From assembly GCF_963678635.1 (NCBI RefSeq), contig NC_087062.1, positions 53,330,473 through 53,394,472 on the forward strand: a stretch of 64,000 nucleotides of DNA. The letters run 5' to 3'. Source of the stretch: Symsagittifera roscoffensis (taxonomy: Eukaryota > Xenacoelomorpha > Acoela > Convolutidae). Position 1 is the stretch's first letter, and every line of letters starts with the position of its first letter. Under the pieces are notes generated by a model, which was not told where the DNA came from, did no database searches, and saw nothing but the letters and a program-made list of their open reading frames with translations. The position numbers and the translations under genes were made by a program. Positions 46,975-56,800 of the stretch are shown here, piece by piece.

Positions 46975-48095
46975 TGAAAAAAAACCACCAGTACCTATAT
47001 ACCTACTACGATCATTACTTTTAAAAACTCTTTAAGCAAAAGAATAATCTGTAATGCGGCAACTAAGCCGACAAAACTTGAGTAACAAAAGAAAGTCGGA
47101 CAATTCTTCAACTTTTACGTGAAAACAATTTAGTTTTCATACATAATGAAAAAACAAGGTTGGGACGGGACTCGAACCCTAGATATAAGGGTGCAAAAGC
47201 AATCGCTCTATCTCTACGCCAAGGGGGAACGATCCTGGAATGTGTTAAGGTTCATTAATATGTTCAATCATAATTTAAATTAATACTACGCCGGGAAATC
47301 TGAAAATTAAATTCCATTTTCAAAATTAGAAGCCAAATCACTTTAAAACTGATTTTTTGCGTTCTTCATATAATTGCGTCCAGCATATGAATTTAAAAAT
47401 TCTTGTACCTAAGGGCATTCATAAATGCGTTAATATGTATTAATCTAGCTATTCTTATAAGAGAATTATAAGACTTTTTCCTGAAAAAAACGCTAGAAAA
47501 AACCGCCAAGACCTATAATCTAACTTCATCGACTCTTAAAAACTCCGACTGCATTTTAGGATAAAAAAGAAAATAAATTGAAAGTATGAAATTTAGTTTT
47601 CATTATTTTGACAAGTCCTCCTTTTCACGCAAAGTTTTACTTCTGAAAACTCTTTGAAATTCAAAAACAATATATGATCAGCACTTTTTCGGTAATTTTG
47701 ATAAAGCTAACTCAATTTGAGAAAACTGGATTATTGACTAAAATTTTTATTCCGCTGGGAAATCTGATAGCTAATTTCCATTTTCAAAATTAGATTTTGA
47801 CCGTGTTTCTTCGTGATTTTTAAATTCGATAGTGGAGATTGCCTTTTTTACCAAAGAAAATGAACTGAACTTAAAAATAGATCAAACTTCAAACCGCGAA
47901 AAGGTAAATTTGAGCCTGAACAAGTTTTAAGACCTTTTCCTGAAAAAAAAAAACAAAAAAAAACAAATCATTCCTATGTATGTAACAGTCTGAACTACGC
48001 TCATTGAATTAGAAAAAAACTGGCCTCGGATTCGAACGCTCGATCCTTCGCGACATAGTCCCGCTCCTCGCAAACGTTATCATAGGTAACTAAAT
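46975..48095 (-). repeat. Cluster of SINE-like, tRNA-related repeats
   Basis: Blocks with CCTGAAAAAAAACCACCAG...CCTATA, TTAAAAACTC and TAGTTTTCAT recur near 46975, 47480 and 47940; GGGAAATCTGA...CATTTTCAAAATTAGA recurs at 47290 and 47755. On the minus strand the first and last units carry tRNA-like heads: B boxes GGTTCGAGTCCC (about 47170) and GTTCGAATCCG (about 48020), each followed by a T-run terminator. Their acceptor stems do not pair, so these are tRNA-derived repeats or pseudogenes rather than working tRNA genes. Confidence 0.5.
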
Positions 48096-48620
48096 GATCC
48101 CATCATATAAAGTCTTGAAATTTGTCTAAGTTGAAAGTCTGGAAACTTTTTGAAACTGGAAATGAAATTTTGAAAAATTTCAAAACCTGTTCACATCCTG
48201 AACTCTGTGGTTATTTATTGAACAATTTTTTGATGATAGTTTATATTGTAGAAATATTTTTGGATCTTTTTTTGCTAATGAGATTTTTGATCAAAGCTCA
48301 ACTGGAACAAAGGCCTAAATTGAAGCCACTTTGTTTGGTGCGGTAAAATGCGTCTAAACTCGCAAACTTTTCTATTCATTCTACGTTTCTCGTTTTTTAA
48401 ATCAGCTGAGTAAATTCTACCTGATAATGCTGGCATGCAGTAAAGTTAAAGTAAATTAACTCAAATATTCAAAACATGCACCTTTTCGTCAGACTCTACC
48501 AAATTTGAAGTAATTCATTCTTACATCTAACACGAACTGTTTTCAAACAGTCGAATTTTCACATGTGATTACGTTTTATCAATCGGTGGCTTGTATGATG
48601 CCGCCACATACATAACCAGA

Positions 48621-51264
48621 ATGAACTTTCTGACCAAACTTAAAGCCGCAGCCAGCAGCACATCGCTGGCATCCCGCTCTGGCGCTTCCAAGCCCCCCTC
48701 GCCCGCTCCCTCCGTGCACAATCTGGGAGATGCAGAAAGTGACAGATCAGAATGCCGGGTGAGAAATCTAACTTTTCCTTCATCAAGCATTTTTTAACTA
48801 AATCCATTGTTTTCGAGTTGTTTTGGGGACTTGGGGAAAAAGTATTTTTAATGAGAGAGTGTTTGAAAAAAATGGATTACTTTTTTTTCTAAATCACAAG
48901 AAGTTTTACAAAAGGTAATAGCAGTTTGTTCAAATCTGTAGAAACTGATGTTTTTCAGTCGAGTCGGTCACGATCGCCACTTCGGTCAATCCAGCATTCT
49001 TTTCGAAGACTTTTCGGTCAGCCGAGCCCGCGGAGTAAATATCAATCACAAGACCTTTTAGCGAGCAATCAACAAATCCCAATCCATAATGGTGCCAATC
49101 AGAACCCTCCAGTGAGACCACCTCAATATAAACCACCTCTTCCACCAAAACGAGCAGCCCCGATCATTTCCCCGAATGCCAACAACGTCGAAAACTATCG
49201 CGACAAATTGCGAACTAACAAAAAAGAATCTCAAACGAAAGATCAGCAGAACAAACGGTCCATAAAAATGAGCATAACGCCAAAAGACAACTTGGCTTTT
49301 GTGAAGTCCAAGCTAAAACAGGGTTCGAGTGAGGTGAAAATTCTGAGCTCGGAGTCTGATAGCAAGAAAGACAGGAACCCGAAGAAGGCTGGGGGAGGGG
49401 AGAGCAGAAAGAGTAAAGTACAGAAGGGCGGAGGGGCGGAGGCGAGTTCTGCAAATAGTGGGATGAGTGTGGCCTCGGAGCCCATTATGCACTATGGCAG
49501 GACCCCTGATGGAATATACCAATCAGTAAGTATATAACATGTTAGTTTCTATATCTAATCTAAACGGTCATATGATTGAATTTGATTTGACGTTACCAGC
49601 TAGGGCACAGGGAACGTGAACATAATGTTGAGCTCTTGATACATAACAGGCAGTTTTTTTCTGTTTAGTACTTTTTAAAGTTGGACAAGAAAGTTTGTAT
49701 TTATTTACAGGTTGATTGCGAGTATCAAGAGTTCATTCATGGTTTTCCCGGACAAAGTTTTAATCCAGTCCAATATCAATCGTACAGCGCATCCACGGGA
49801 CTCATGATACCATCTCCAAATCTCCTCAATCATCAATCCAGACCTCAATTCCAGGCGCAACATTCGTACCACGGGATGATCCCCGCGTCACCATACCAAT
49901 TATGGGAAGCACCACGAATTTCTAAAAGAGATCATGCATTACCCGCAGCATTGCATGTACCCAGCCAACCCAATCCACCTCATCTCCAACCCAGGGATCC
50001 GAGATTTATAAACGAAATCCCATTTCAGCAAATGTTTCCGGGCGACAAAATCAATTCCCAGCCTGCAATTAATTATAACCCGAAAACTAACTTGCAACCC
50101 GCATCTTTGGTCCGCAGAACTCCAAATGATCGATCAAAAAGTAAGGAGATTAATATTCCGGTGATGCCAGACAAACCCACCTACATGCGATCAATTTCCA
50201 ACCAAGAATTAGTGACACGTCACGTGCAGCAGCAACATATGATAAACCAAATTCATCAGAACTCACAGATAAGTTTGAACAGTCAGGGAAAACATCAGCC
50301 CCTGAGGGTTCCCTTAGGGCTGCAGCACCAGTTCAACCAGCCTGCTCCGGTGCCTTTGCAGCTACACTACGACTCCTCTGATTCGCAAGCTATTTACAGC
50401 GACTCAAGTCCTCGCTTCAACAAAAACGAGAGTCGGTCAAAACGGCGAGACAAGTCGGTTCCACGAAGACCAATGTCAAATATACATCTTGAAGTAGCGG
50501 AGCGAAACAGTAGAAATGAGCATATTGGTCAACGTACGGTCAGTTCACCAAGTTTGCACTTCATGGGTCGTCAAACCCCAAAGGCGACCGCGTTTCGAGG
50601 TGAAAGTGATATTGAGGATGAGTTGGACGATGATGTGTTTCTAGACCCCGAACCTGTATTTCCTACTCATTCCACAAAATCGACAGAAGTAAGTTCCAGT
50701 GCCCATCAATTGCATGCTCTTAGCGATCCATATGAGCATCCGCTACCTTTGAATAACGGGATCGCATCTAAATCAAACTCGGCAATAAATGAGCAAAATG
50801 GTACTTTAAGCAACGAACACCATTCAGTTATAGGATATGAAATGCAGTTTGAAACGCTGAAGCAACAACTGAATGATGCCATTCAAAACGACGGGGACAT
50901 CAGAAATATGGGTGGGGGCAAGAATTCCAGGAAAAGCAAAACTCAACAGAGTTCTCATAAGATTGAATCTACTGAAAATGGATTGACGAGTCCCACTCGA
51001 GCACCCGAGGAGCATGAGTCATCGTCGAATACAAACAGTGGTCTTGGTGAGCCGTTTCCAATTGAAGGTGTGAACGGACATGAAGATCAAAACAATCTGG
51101 CTTTATCAAACGAAGCTTTGTCATCTAGTCATGCTTACGGGAAAGCAAACGAATCCAATCTGTTGAACGAGAGCGAACTCAAGTTCGTACAGTTTATTTC
51201 ACTATACCATCTTGGCAGAATGGTTAATTTTTTGGATGCTTTTTTGGGTGGATTGTACGATTGA
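48621..51264 (+). CDS. Large disordered protein, function unknown, three exons seen
   Basis: Exon 1 48621-48758, exon 2 48959-49525 and exon 3 from 49711. All introns are phase 0 with GTGAGA/CAG and GTAAGT/CAG borders. Read to the stop at 51264 the protein is 752 residues, but the last ~25 residues may be intron, and the true 3' border of exon 3 is uncertain. I start at the ATG (MNFLTKLKAAASS); the frame upstream opens at a TTG only. The protein is rich in Ser, Pro, Gln, Asn and Arg, has no signal peptide or membrane segment, and has no fold that I recognise. PPLPPKR in exon 2 is a class II SH3-ligand motif (PxxPx+), and SRSRSPLRS starts exon 2. Such proteins are often scaffolds or cytoskeletal adaptors; this is inference only. 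The ORF at 52994-53525 may be its last exon. Confidence 0.75.
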
Positions 51265-51583
51265 TTGATTTAAATGTTCAGCCACTCCATGCCAAAAACT
51301 AAAAAAACAAAAACCAGTGATTCTATTGTAAGTACATGGAGAGGGAAAATACGCAATAGACTGTAATAGACTTACAATGTTGCATCAATTGAAATATGCC
51401 ACAAATAGTCTTAGTAATGGCAAAACTCTCATGCGGATTAATGGGTCACGCCCCTTTCATTATGGGAATCTGATTCCCACACCTGCCAAATGACCCCATT
51501 TGGTTCTATTTAACGGCATGCATTTTGGTTCGAATAACCCTTAAAGTTTCAGTAATGCTCCCAGAGCGGCAATATATACTAAT

Positions 51584-51960
51584 CAGAGGCGTGCGCAGAA
51601 ATTTTTCTGGGGGGTGGTTTTTCGAAGAAAAAATTAAAATTTTACCGACCTTTTTGTTAGGTTGGACCAGTTTGATTTTCCAACCAATTTGTATTTTCGG
51701 AGACCAATTTGATTTTTGGTCTCCGAAAATACTGTAAGGACCCTGTTTTTTAGCGCAGTATGCAAATTTTACTAAGAACAGGTAAAATTTTGACCTAAAA
51801 ATTGCGCTTTTTTTGGCGCGCGCTCCCCCCCCCCCAAAAATCGGTCAAATTGGCACCCAAGTCGCCTTTGGAAAAATGTTGAGATGTTCAGCTAAAATGT
51901 GTGTCATAAAGTTATACCAAAGGGAAGGCCCTTTAGAAAAAATTGGCAACCAGAATTGAG
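51584..51960. mobile_element. hAT-like MITE remnant
   Basis: Starts CAGAGGCGTGCGCAGAAATTT. It shares TTGGCGCGCGCTCCCCC, GACCTAAAAATTGCGC and ACCAAAGGG(A) blocks with the intron-3 MITE at 29567-29971. The right end and target duplication are not clear, so it is probably truncated. Confidence 0.5.
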
Positions 51961-52993
51961 AAGAGGCGGTCGTGTCGTTTTGTCGTTTCAAATTAGTGTC
52001 GTTTTGTCGTTTCTTCTGGTGTGATAAAAAGATCTGGAAAAAAAAACTAAAAATTAGGCATATTCGACATTCATAGTAAAATAGGCCAATTGGTAAACAG
52101 TTTTTGGAGAAAATGGGAAAACATTTAAAAAATTCGAAAAATTTTCAATTTTTCAAATTTTTTTGCACTGAATTTGATATTTGAAGTTTTTGATTCCCAA
52201 ATTCTCCGATAAAAACATAAATTAAGTGTTCTAAAATCAAGTTTTGACCGCTTAAATTAAGCATAAACAAACCTGTTTAGCTCACCTTATTAGCTCGAAT
52301 TTTGATTAAGAAACAAAAATCTGTTCCTCTCGTTAGTGGGACACTAACTTTTTGAAAGAATTTTACTGTCGTTCGAATCAAGAATGAAAGTGCTTTAATA
52401 TGATATATCACTCGACCCTTTCCTATGATTGTTTGTGGTACCTGATTTTGTGTTGAAAACAAAAAAAAACTAAAACCCACCCTTTCCACGTTAGTACATC
52501 ACGTTCCTGCACATTTCAATAGTCGAATCACCTAAAACGTCTTGTATCAGATCCAGGGATGGATATAAGGAGAAGCGTAGAAAACAAAACAAAAATGAAA
52601 AGAAAAAAATTAAAACACACCCAAATACAAGTACCTCCACATTTTTCAAAAGGTCGGAACAATTATCGAAAAACTTTTTTGCTGAAAGTAGGAAGAGTTG
52701 GTCGGCAGAAAATTGTTTTCCAAAACAGCGCTGAAAATGTCCTGAGGTCATGACTCGGGATAAATTTCGAGCAGGGATTATTGCATCAACATGATTCAGT
52801 TTTGCTCTGAAAAGAGGTCAAAATACCAGAACATGACTAATAACTCCATGTAACTGAGATAAAATTGCGTTCAGGCAGAAAAAAAAACATGTGTTCTGTT
52901 CCTCCAAATAGTGAACATAACTTTAAAAAATAAATCACTAGAAACGATGCCCTGTTTTCTAGAAAACGTTTGTCAAATTCACTGATTTTTTAG
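51961..52993. other. No gene recognised (probable intron or intergenic)
   Basis: AT-rich; a GTCGTTTTGTCGTTTC word is duplicated near 51975 and 51995. Nothing coding is supported. If the flanking ORFs belong to one gene, this is its intron. Confidence 0.45.
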
Positions 52994-53525
52994 CTTGGAT
53001 ACCAGTTACACCACCAACATGGTCAAAATAGAAAAATTTCTGAACAAACTCGAGCCTGTAACTGAAGCATACCTTCAGCAAAATCCAGGCACTTATGATA
53101 TACACCCGAAAAAGCAACGACGACGCAAAACGAACAGCGATCTCTCGTCGAAACAACGTAACAATGAGTCGTCAGTTGTGCGAAGTCATTCGCCGAGCGA
53201 CAAATCTCCGATCGAGATCGAGCGACTTCAGAAGGTGCGGCGAAGGGCGGCTGCACGCGAAAACGGGGAGCAGGGGATTATTAAGTACCGTCGGCCTGTT
53301 ACTCCGCCTTCACAAAGATCAACGCGGCGCAACAAAACAATTCTGAGGGCACAATCGGCTCCACCCGACCAACTTGAAGTGTGGGGGGATCCGAGGGTAA
53401 TCTCATTGCCTCAGAATCAAACTTTTTCGGAGTTGAATATTCATAATAACGAAACAGACTTTCAACACTCTGTGCTACCTGAAAATATTGCAAATAAATC
53501 ACAGGACCACATTATGTTTGTCTAA
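52994..53525 (+). CDS. Basic, disordered C-terminal exon or separate small gene
   Basis: A TTTTTTAG acceptor precedes 52994 and the frame runs to the stop at 53525. It could be the terminal exon of the gene at 48621, though I could not find a phase-matching donor in exon 3. Alternatively it starts at the ATG at 53019, in a good context (CACCAACATGG), giving 168 residues. The protein begins VKIEKFLNKLEPVTEAYLQQ, then is Arg/Ser/Pro-rich (KKQRRRK; LQKVRRRAAARENGE; PVTPPSQRSTRRNK). Both it and the upstream gene are disordered and basic, which favours a single gene. AATAAA at 53693 would end it. Confidence 0.6.
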
Positions 53526-53692
53526 TGTGCGTACTTATTTTGACCTTGAAACTTCTTAATATTTCATTGCTATTTTTAATTAATTTAATGTGACAGGTAT
53601 TTCAAATTTGAAAATATTTTAAAATTTTATTGCTACATCATTCATAATTTTAACAGATGCAGTAGTCGAAACAACCAATATTGAGAAAAGAC

Positions 53693-53698
53693 AATAAA
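53693..53698 (+). promoter_or_regulatory. Poly(A) signal AATAAA
   Basis: Lies 168 bases after the stop at 53525 and just before the next gene's ATG at 53720. It fits the 3' end of the 48.6-53.5-kb gene. The two genes are then packed unusually close. Confidence 0.45.
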
Positions 53699-53719
53699 AT
53701 ATATTTAATCTAATCAGAA

Positions 53720-54280
53720 ATGAAGAATATGGTTACTCTGAGCATCATTTTAATGCAGTTAACGGCACTTTCTCTAGCGAGTAGCAAAGGTAAATGGGCA
53801 AAAGTAAACGAGGCGAACTCTGAATCGACAAAACAGTTATTGCGAACAACTTTCAAGCCTGATTTCCAAACTGTCGACGCTGCTTGTTCTGAGGCTGACT
53901 GGAGAATCGGAACCTCCTACAGCAAATTGAACTTTGAGGTCGGAGTTTCGGCGCCTATTGGACGAAGTCACTTTGCTGAGATCATGTGCCCATTCACAAC
54001 TCAGGAGATCTACAACATCTACCTCATCTGGGTCGCAAACTTCAATGAAGCTGGAACTGCAGTGATAGACGAGAACTCTGCTCAGTTTTTTACCGATCTC
54101 AACTCGCTGGGGGAAGTTGACAGACACGTATCTGGATTAGTCAGCGTGGAGCTTACTCTTTTTGAAGTGATGGACAGACTTGACTATTTGAGTGGCAGTT
54201 ACCAAGAAGTTCTGAGATATTATTCTGATGTGTATAATCAAGTTCCCAAGGAGGAGTCGCGTCTTCATCCCAAAGACTAG
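53720..54280 (+). CDS. Putative secreted protein, unknown family
   Basis: 186 residues in one exon, from the ATG (MKNMVTLSIILMQL). Residues 1-21 are a signal peptide ending near LSLASS. The mature part is mixed acidic, with two cysteines (AACSEAD, EIMCPF), which could form one disulphide, and likely helices (TTQEIYNIYLIWVANFNEAG; ELTLFEVMDRLDYLSGSYQ). There is no second membrane segment and no recognised domain. Codon use is less AT-rich than the flanks, which supports a real gene. It sits in the same orientation just downstream of the disordered gene's poly(A) signal. A secreted role is inferred from the signal peptide only. Confidence 0.65.
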   Translation: MKNMVTLSIILMQLTALSLASSKGKWAKVNEANSESTKQLLRTTFKPDFQTVDAACSEADWRIGTSYSKLNFEVGVSAPIGRSHFAEIMCPFTTQEIYNIYLIWVANFNEAGTAVIDENSAQFFTDLNSLGEVDRHVSGLVSVELTLFEVMDRLDYLSGSYQEVLRYYSDVYNQVPKEESRLHPKD

Positions 54281-54615
54281 ATCACAACTGTTGAAAGAGG
54301 CCGGCATTATGAAAAATTGATATTAATCATTTTGGTGCTTCAATGATTAGAGTTATTATTAAAATTCTGTAACTTTTGTCTGCCTAAGTCTCGAGGTTAG
54401 AGTAAACTATTTTTTTCCTAATTGCCAAGTTATTTGAAACGTACGTTTGTAAGCAGAACGAGGATAATCAGCATGAACTTGCTCATTTTGTTGGAAATTT
54501 TTCTCAATCATTTCAAGTAGTGCTAACGGAGTCACGATCCAATCATTACTAATAATGAGTCGATTCAACAAACATTATATGCTATACGAAAAAAAAATAA
54601 TGCTCTCTCAAGGTA

Positions 54616-55341
54616 CAGTGCTGCTTTAAATTATCCGGACAAAACGAACAAAACTTGAATTTTCAAACGCGTTTTTCTCAAATTGGGTTAAGATTAAACA
54701 AAAAGTGAAAAGAACAAAAGTTGCTTAGAATTTCATCGAATTTAATATAGTTTTTTCCGAAATTCTCAACCAAAATTTCACCCCAAAATTTGGTCATTTT
54801 GGCTTTTCTCAATTAATCAAGAATTACAACGAAATTATTTTGTTAATTGATTTTAAAAAAATACAGCACAAGAAGCCTCCTACATAGCTCAACAAAGTTT
54901 AAGAAGGGTTAAATCTCCGAAAACCAGTATAAGAGAAAAATTTTTTACTTGATAGTCAATAAATGTGATTTTTACTATATAAAACCCAGAATCTCTGTTT
55001 ATAAACACATTTTAAACAATTTGCGCAAACTTTTGGAGATTTAACTCTTTAAACTTTGCTGGGCTATGTAGGAGGCTTCTTGTGATATAATTTTCTCATC
55101 AATTAAAAAAGTAGTTTCAGTGTAATTCTTGATTAATTGAAAAAAAAAAACCAAAATGACCCATTTTTGGGGTAAAATTTTGGTTGAGAATTTCGGAAAA
55201 AAAATAGCACCATATTAATTTTGAAATTCCAAGCAACTTTTGTTCTCTTCACTTTTTGTCTAATCTTGACCCAATTTGAGAAAAACGCGTTTGAAATTTC
55301 AAGTTTTGTTCGTTTTATCCGGATAATGTAAATCAGCACTG
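54616..55341. mobile_element. Foldback MITE, TA target site, copy 2
   Basis: 726 bp, starts CAGTGCTGCTTTAAATTATC and ends CAGCACTG, flanked by TA. Arms of about 310 bp are inverted copies, and the whole matches the element at 14708-15434 (CGGACAAAACG, CTCAAATTGGGTTAAG, TGGTCATTTTGGC, TAGGAGGCTTCTTG). It is a member of the same non-autonomous family. Confidence 0.85.
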
Positions 55342-56310
55342 TACCTTTGGTATTTGAAGCTGAAGCAGTGAGGGGATACCAAGGCCCAGGAATCCAACAG
55401 GGAATATCTTTAACTATTTAAACTCTTAAAAAAATCGTTAGGTTTAATTCTCATATGCGTAACCGTTGAATTATATTATAAGTGGCGGTTTGTAATTCGG
55501 AACCATAGGGGGGGGGGGGGGGAATAGCTGAAGATCCAGCAATGATGGTGGGTTATCTTCAGGAGCGAATTTGGCAATGGATTTGCTAATTGATTCATAT
55601 TTGCAGTCTCATGCTATACCACATCTCCGTAACAAGCAATTCAGCTATCTCTAGACGAAAACACTAATCAACACGTTTTATGCGGTTTTTAGTGCATATT
55701 TTGCCCAAATAATTTTATACAGTTACCGTTTCCCTTGTTTTTTTTTCGTCCGAAGTTTTGAATTTGGTGATGAATCAATTTTTTCGAAACTATTATCATC
55801 AAATTCAAAACTGCTGTCTGTTTCAACTTATGATAACTCTCGAAACCATTAAGAATTGTCATAAATTGAAACAGACAATAATAACTATTTAGAGCAAACA
55901 ACCTTATGAAAATTTTTGCATTCGAAAGCTAGTTTTTCAGACTGAAATTATGGCTCAAAACAACCAAAAAACGACCTAATCTGTCTGAAAGTGAGCTAAG
56001 TTTTTGCAACTTGTATTAAATTTAAGGTAATAACCGTAGAATTTTGAGAGGCGAGTTATTGCTGAACAAAGAAGCCCGAAAAACGTAAATGAAAGATGTG
56101 ATCAATAATTCATGATTTAAGTATTTAGGTACAGCTAGTTTTTAGCTTCTGAGTCCAACAAGCTATTTTTTGACAGAAAAAAACAGAAAAAAAAAACTCA
56201 CAAGAATAGAAAAAGTTCCTACTGTTCAAGTTGTGGGGTTCTGTATTCATGGTGTCATGAGGAAATCAACTACATCATATCATAAGCAGGTTCTATAAAA
56301 AAAAGATAAA
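55342..56310. other. No gene; hairpin and G-run
   Basis: A run of 15 G lies at 55508-55522. A hairpin at 55816-55876 has an 11-bp perfect stem (GTCTGTTTCAA/TTGAAACAGAC) extended by 9 more pairs after one mismatch, around a 19-base loop. Nothing coding is supported. Confidence 0.5.
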
Positions 56311-56312
56311 CG

Positions 56313-56800
56313 AGATTGCTCACATCAGGGCGAAGCACTGATTGTTCCGACTGCCTTTTCAGGTGTCTGGAGCAGCAATAACATTAAAAAATTAATTTGA
56401 TTTAAAATTTTTCATATTAATCCCCCACACGCCACAGAGTACAAAATGACAGATTTTGCATTTAGTAACGAGCCAATGATGGCAAATAAGGTTCCTTCAA
56501 CCAATTTGGAACAATTTTTAAGGCGGATTTAATCTCCGCCGACGCGTTAATAGCGCGAAATATATCGCGCTTTATTTGTCCCAAAGTGGCCGAAAACGCA
56601 GACTTAAAATGTTCAAAGGCTACATAACTTTCCAAATTTAAGATCAAGACAACTATACTTTTCGAATGAGTTTTAAAAATCCGTCCAAAATAGCCCGTTA
56701 AAAAGTCAGTTTGTCTGAAGAAAAAAAACACCAATGCAAGAACAAATATTACAACCACCCCAAGTTAAAAAAAAGTTGGAACAACAAGACAAAGTCTAAA
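56313..56800 (+). mobile_element. GCTCG-family element, near-complete
   Basis: Starts ATTGCTCACATCAGGGCGAAGC and runs through GTTCCGACTGCC, TCCCCCACACGCC, GCGCGAAATATATCGCGC and TTGTCTGAAGAAAAAAA to AGTTGGAACAACAAGAC. Block order matches the 6.3-7.3-kb copies, which sets the family length at about 490-530 bp. Confidence 0.75.

Noticed and set aside
47150-47235. A functional tRNA gene on the minus strand.
   Set aside because: The B box is good but the acceptor and anticodon stems do not pair; better read as a tRNA-derived repeat.
49215-49522. Three overlapping minus-strand ORFs antisense to exon 2 of the disordered-protein gene.
   Set aside because: They are shadows of a GC-richer coding exon; no start context or domain.
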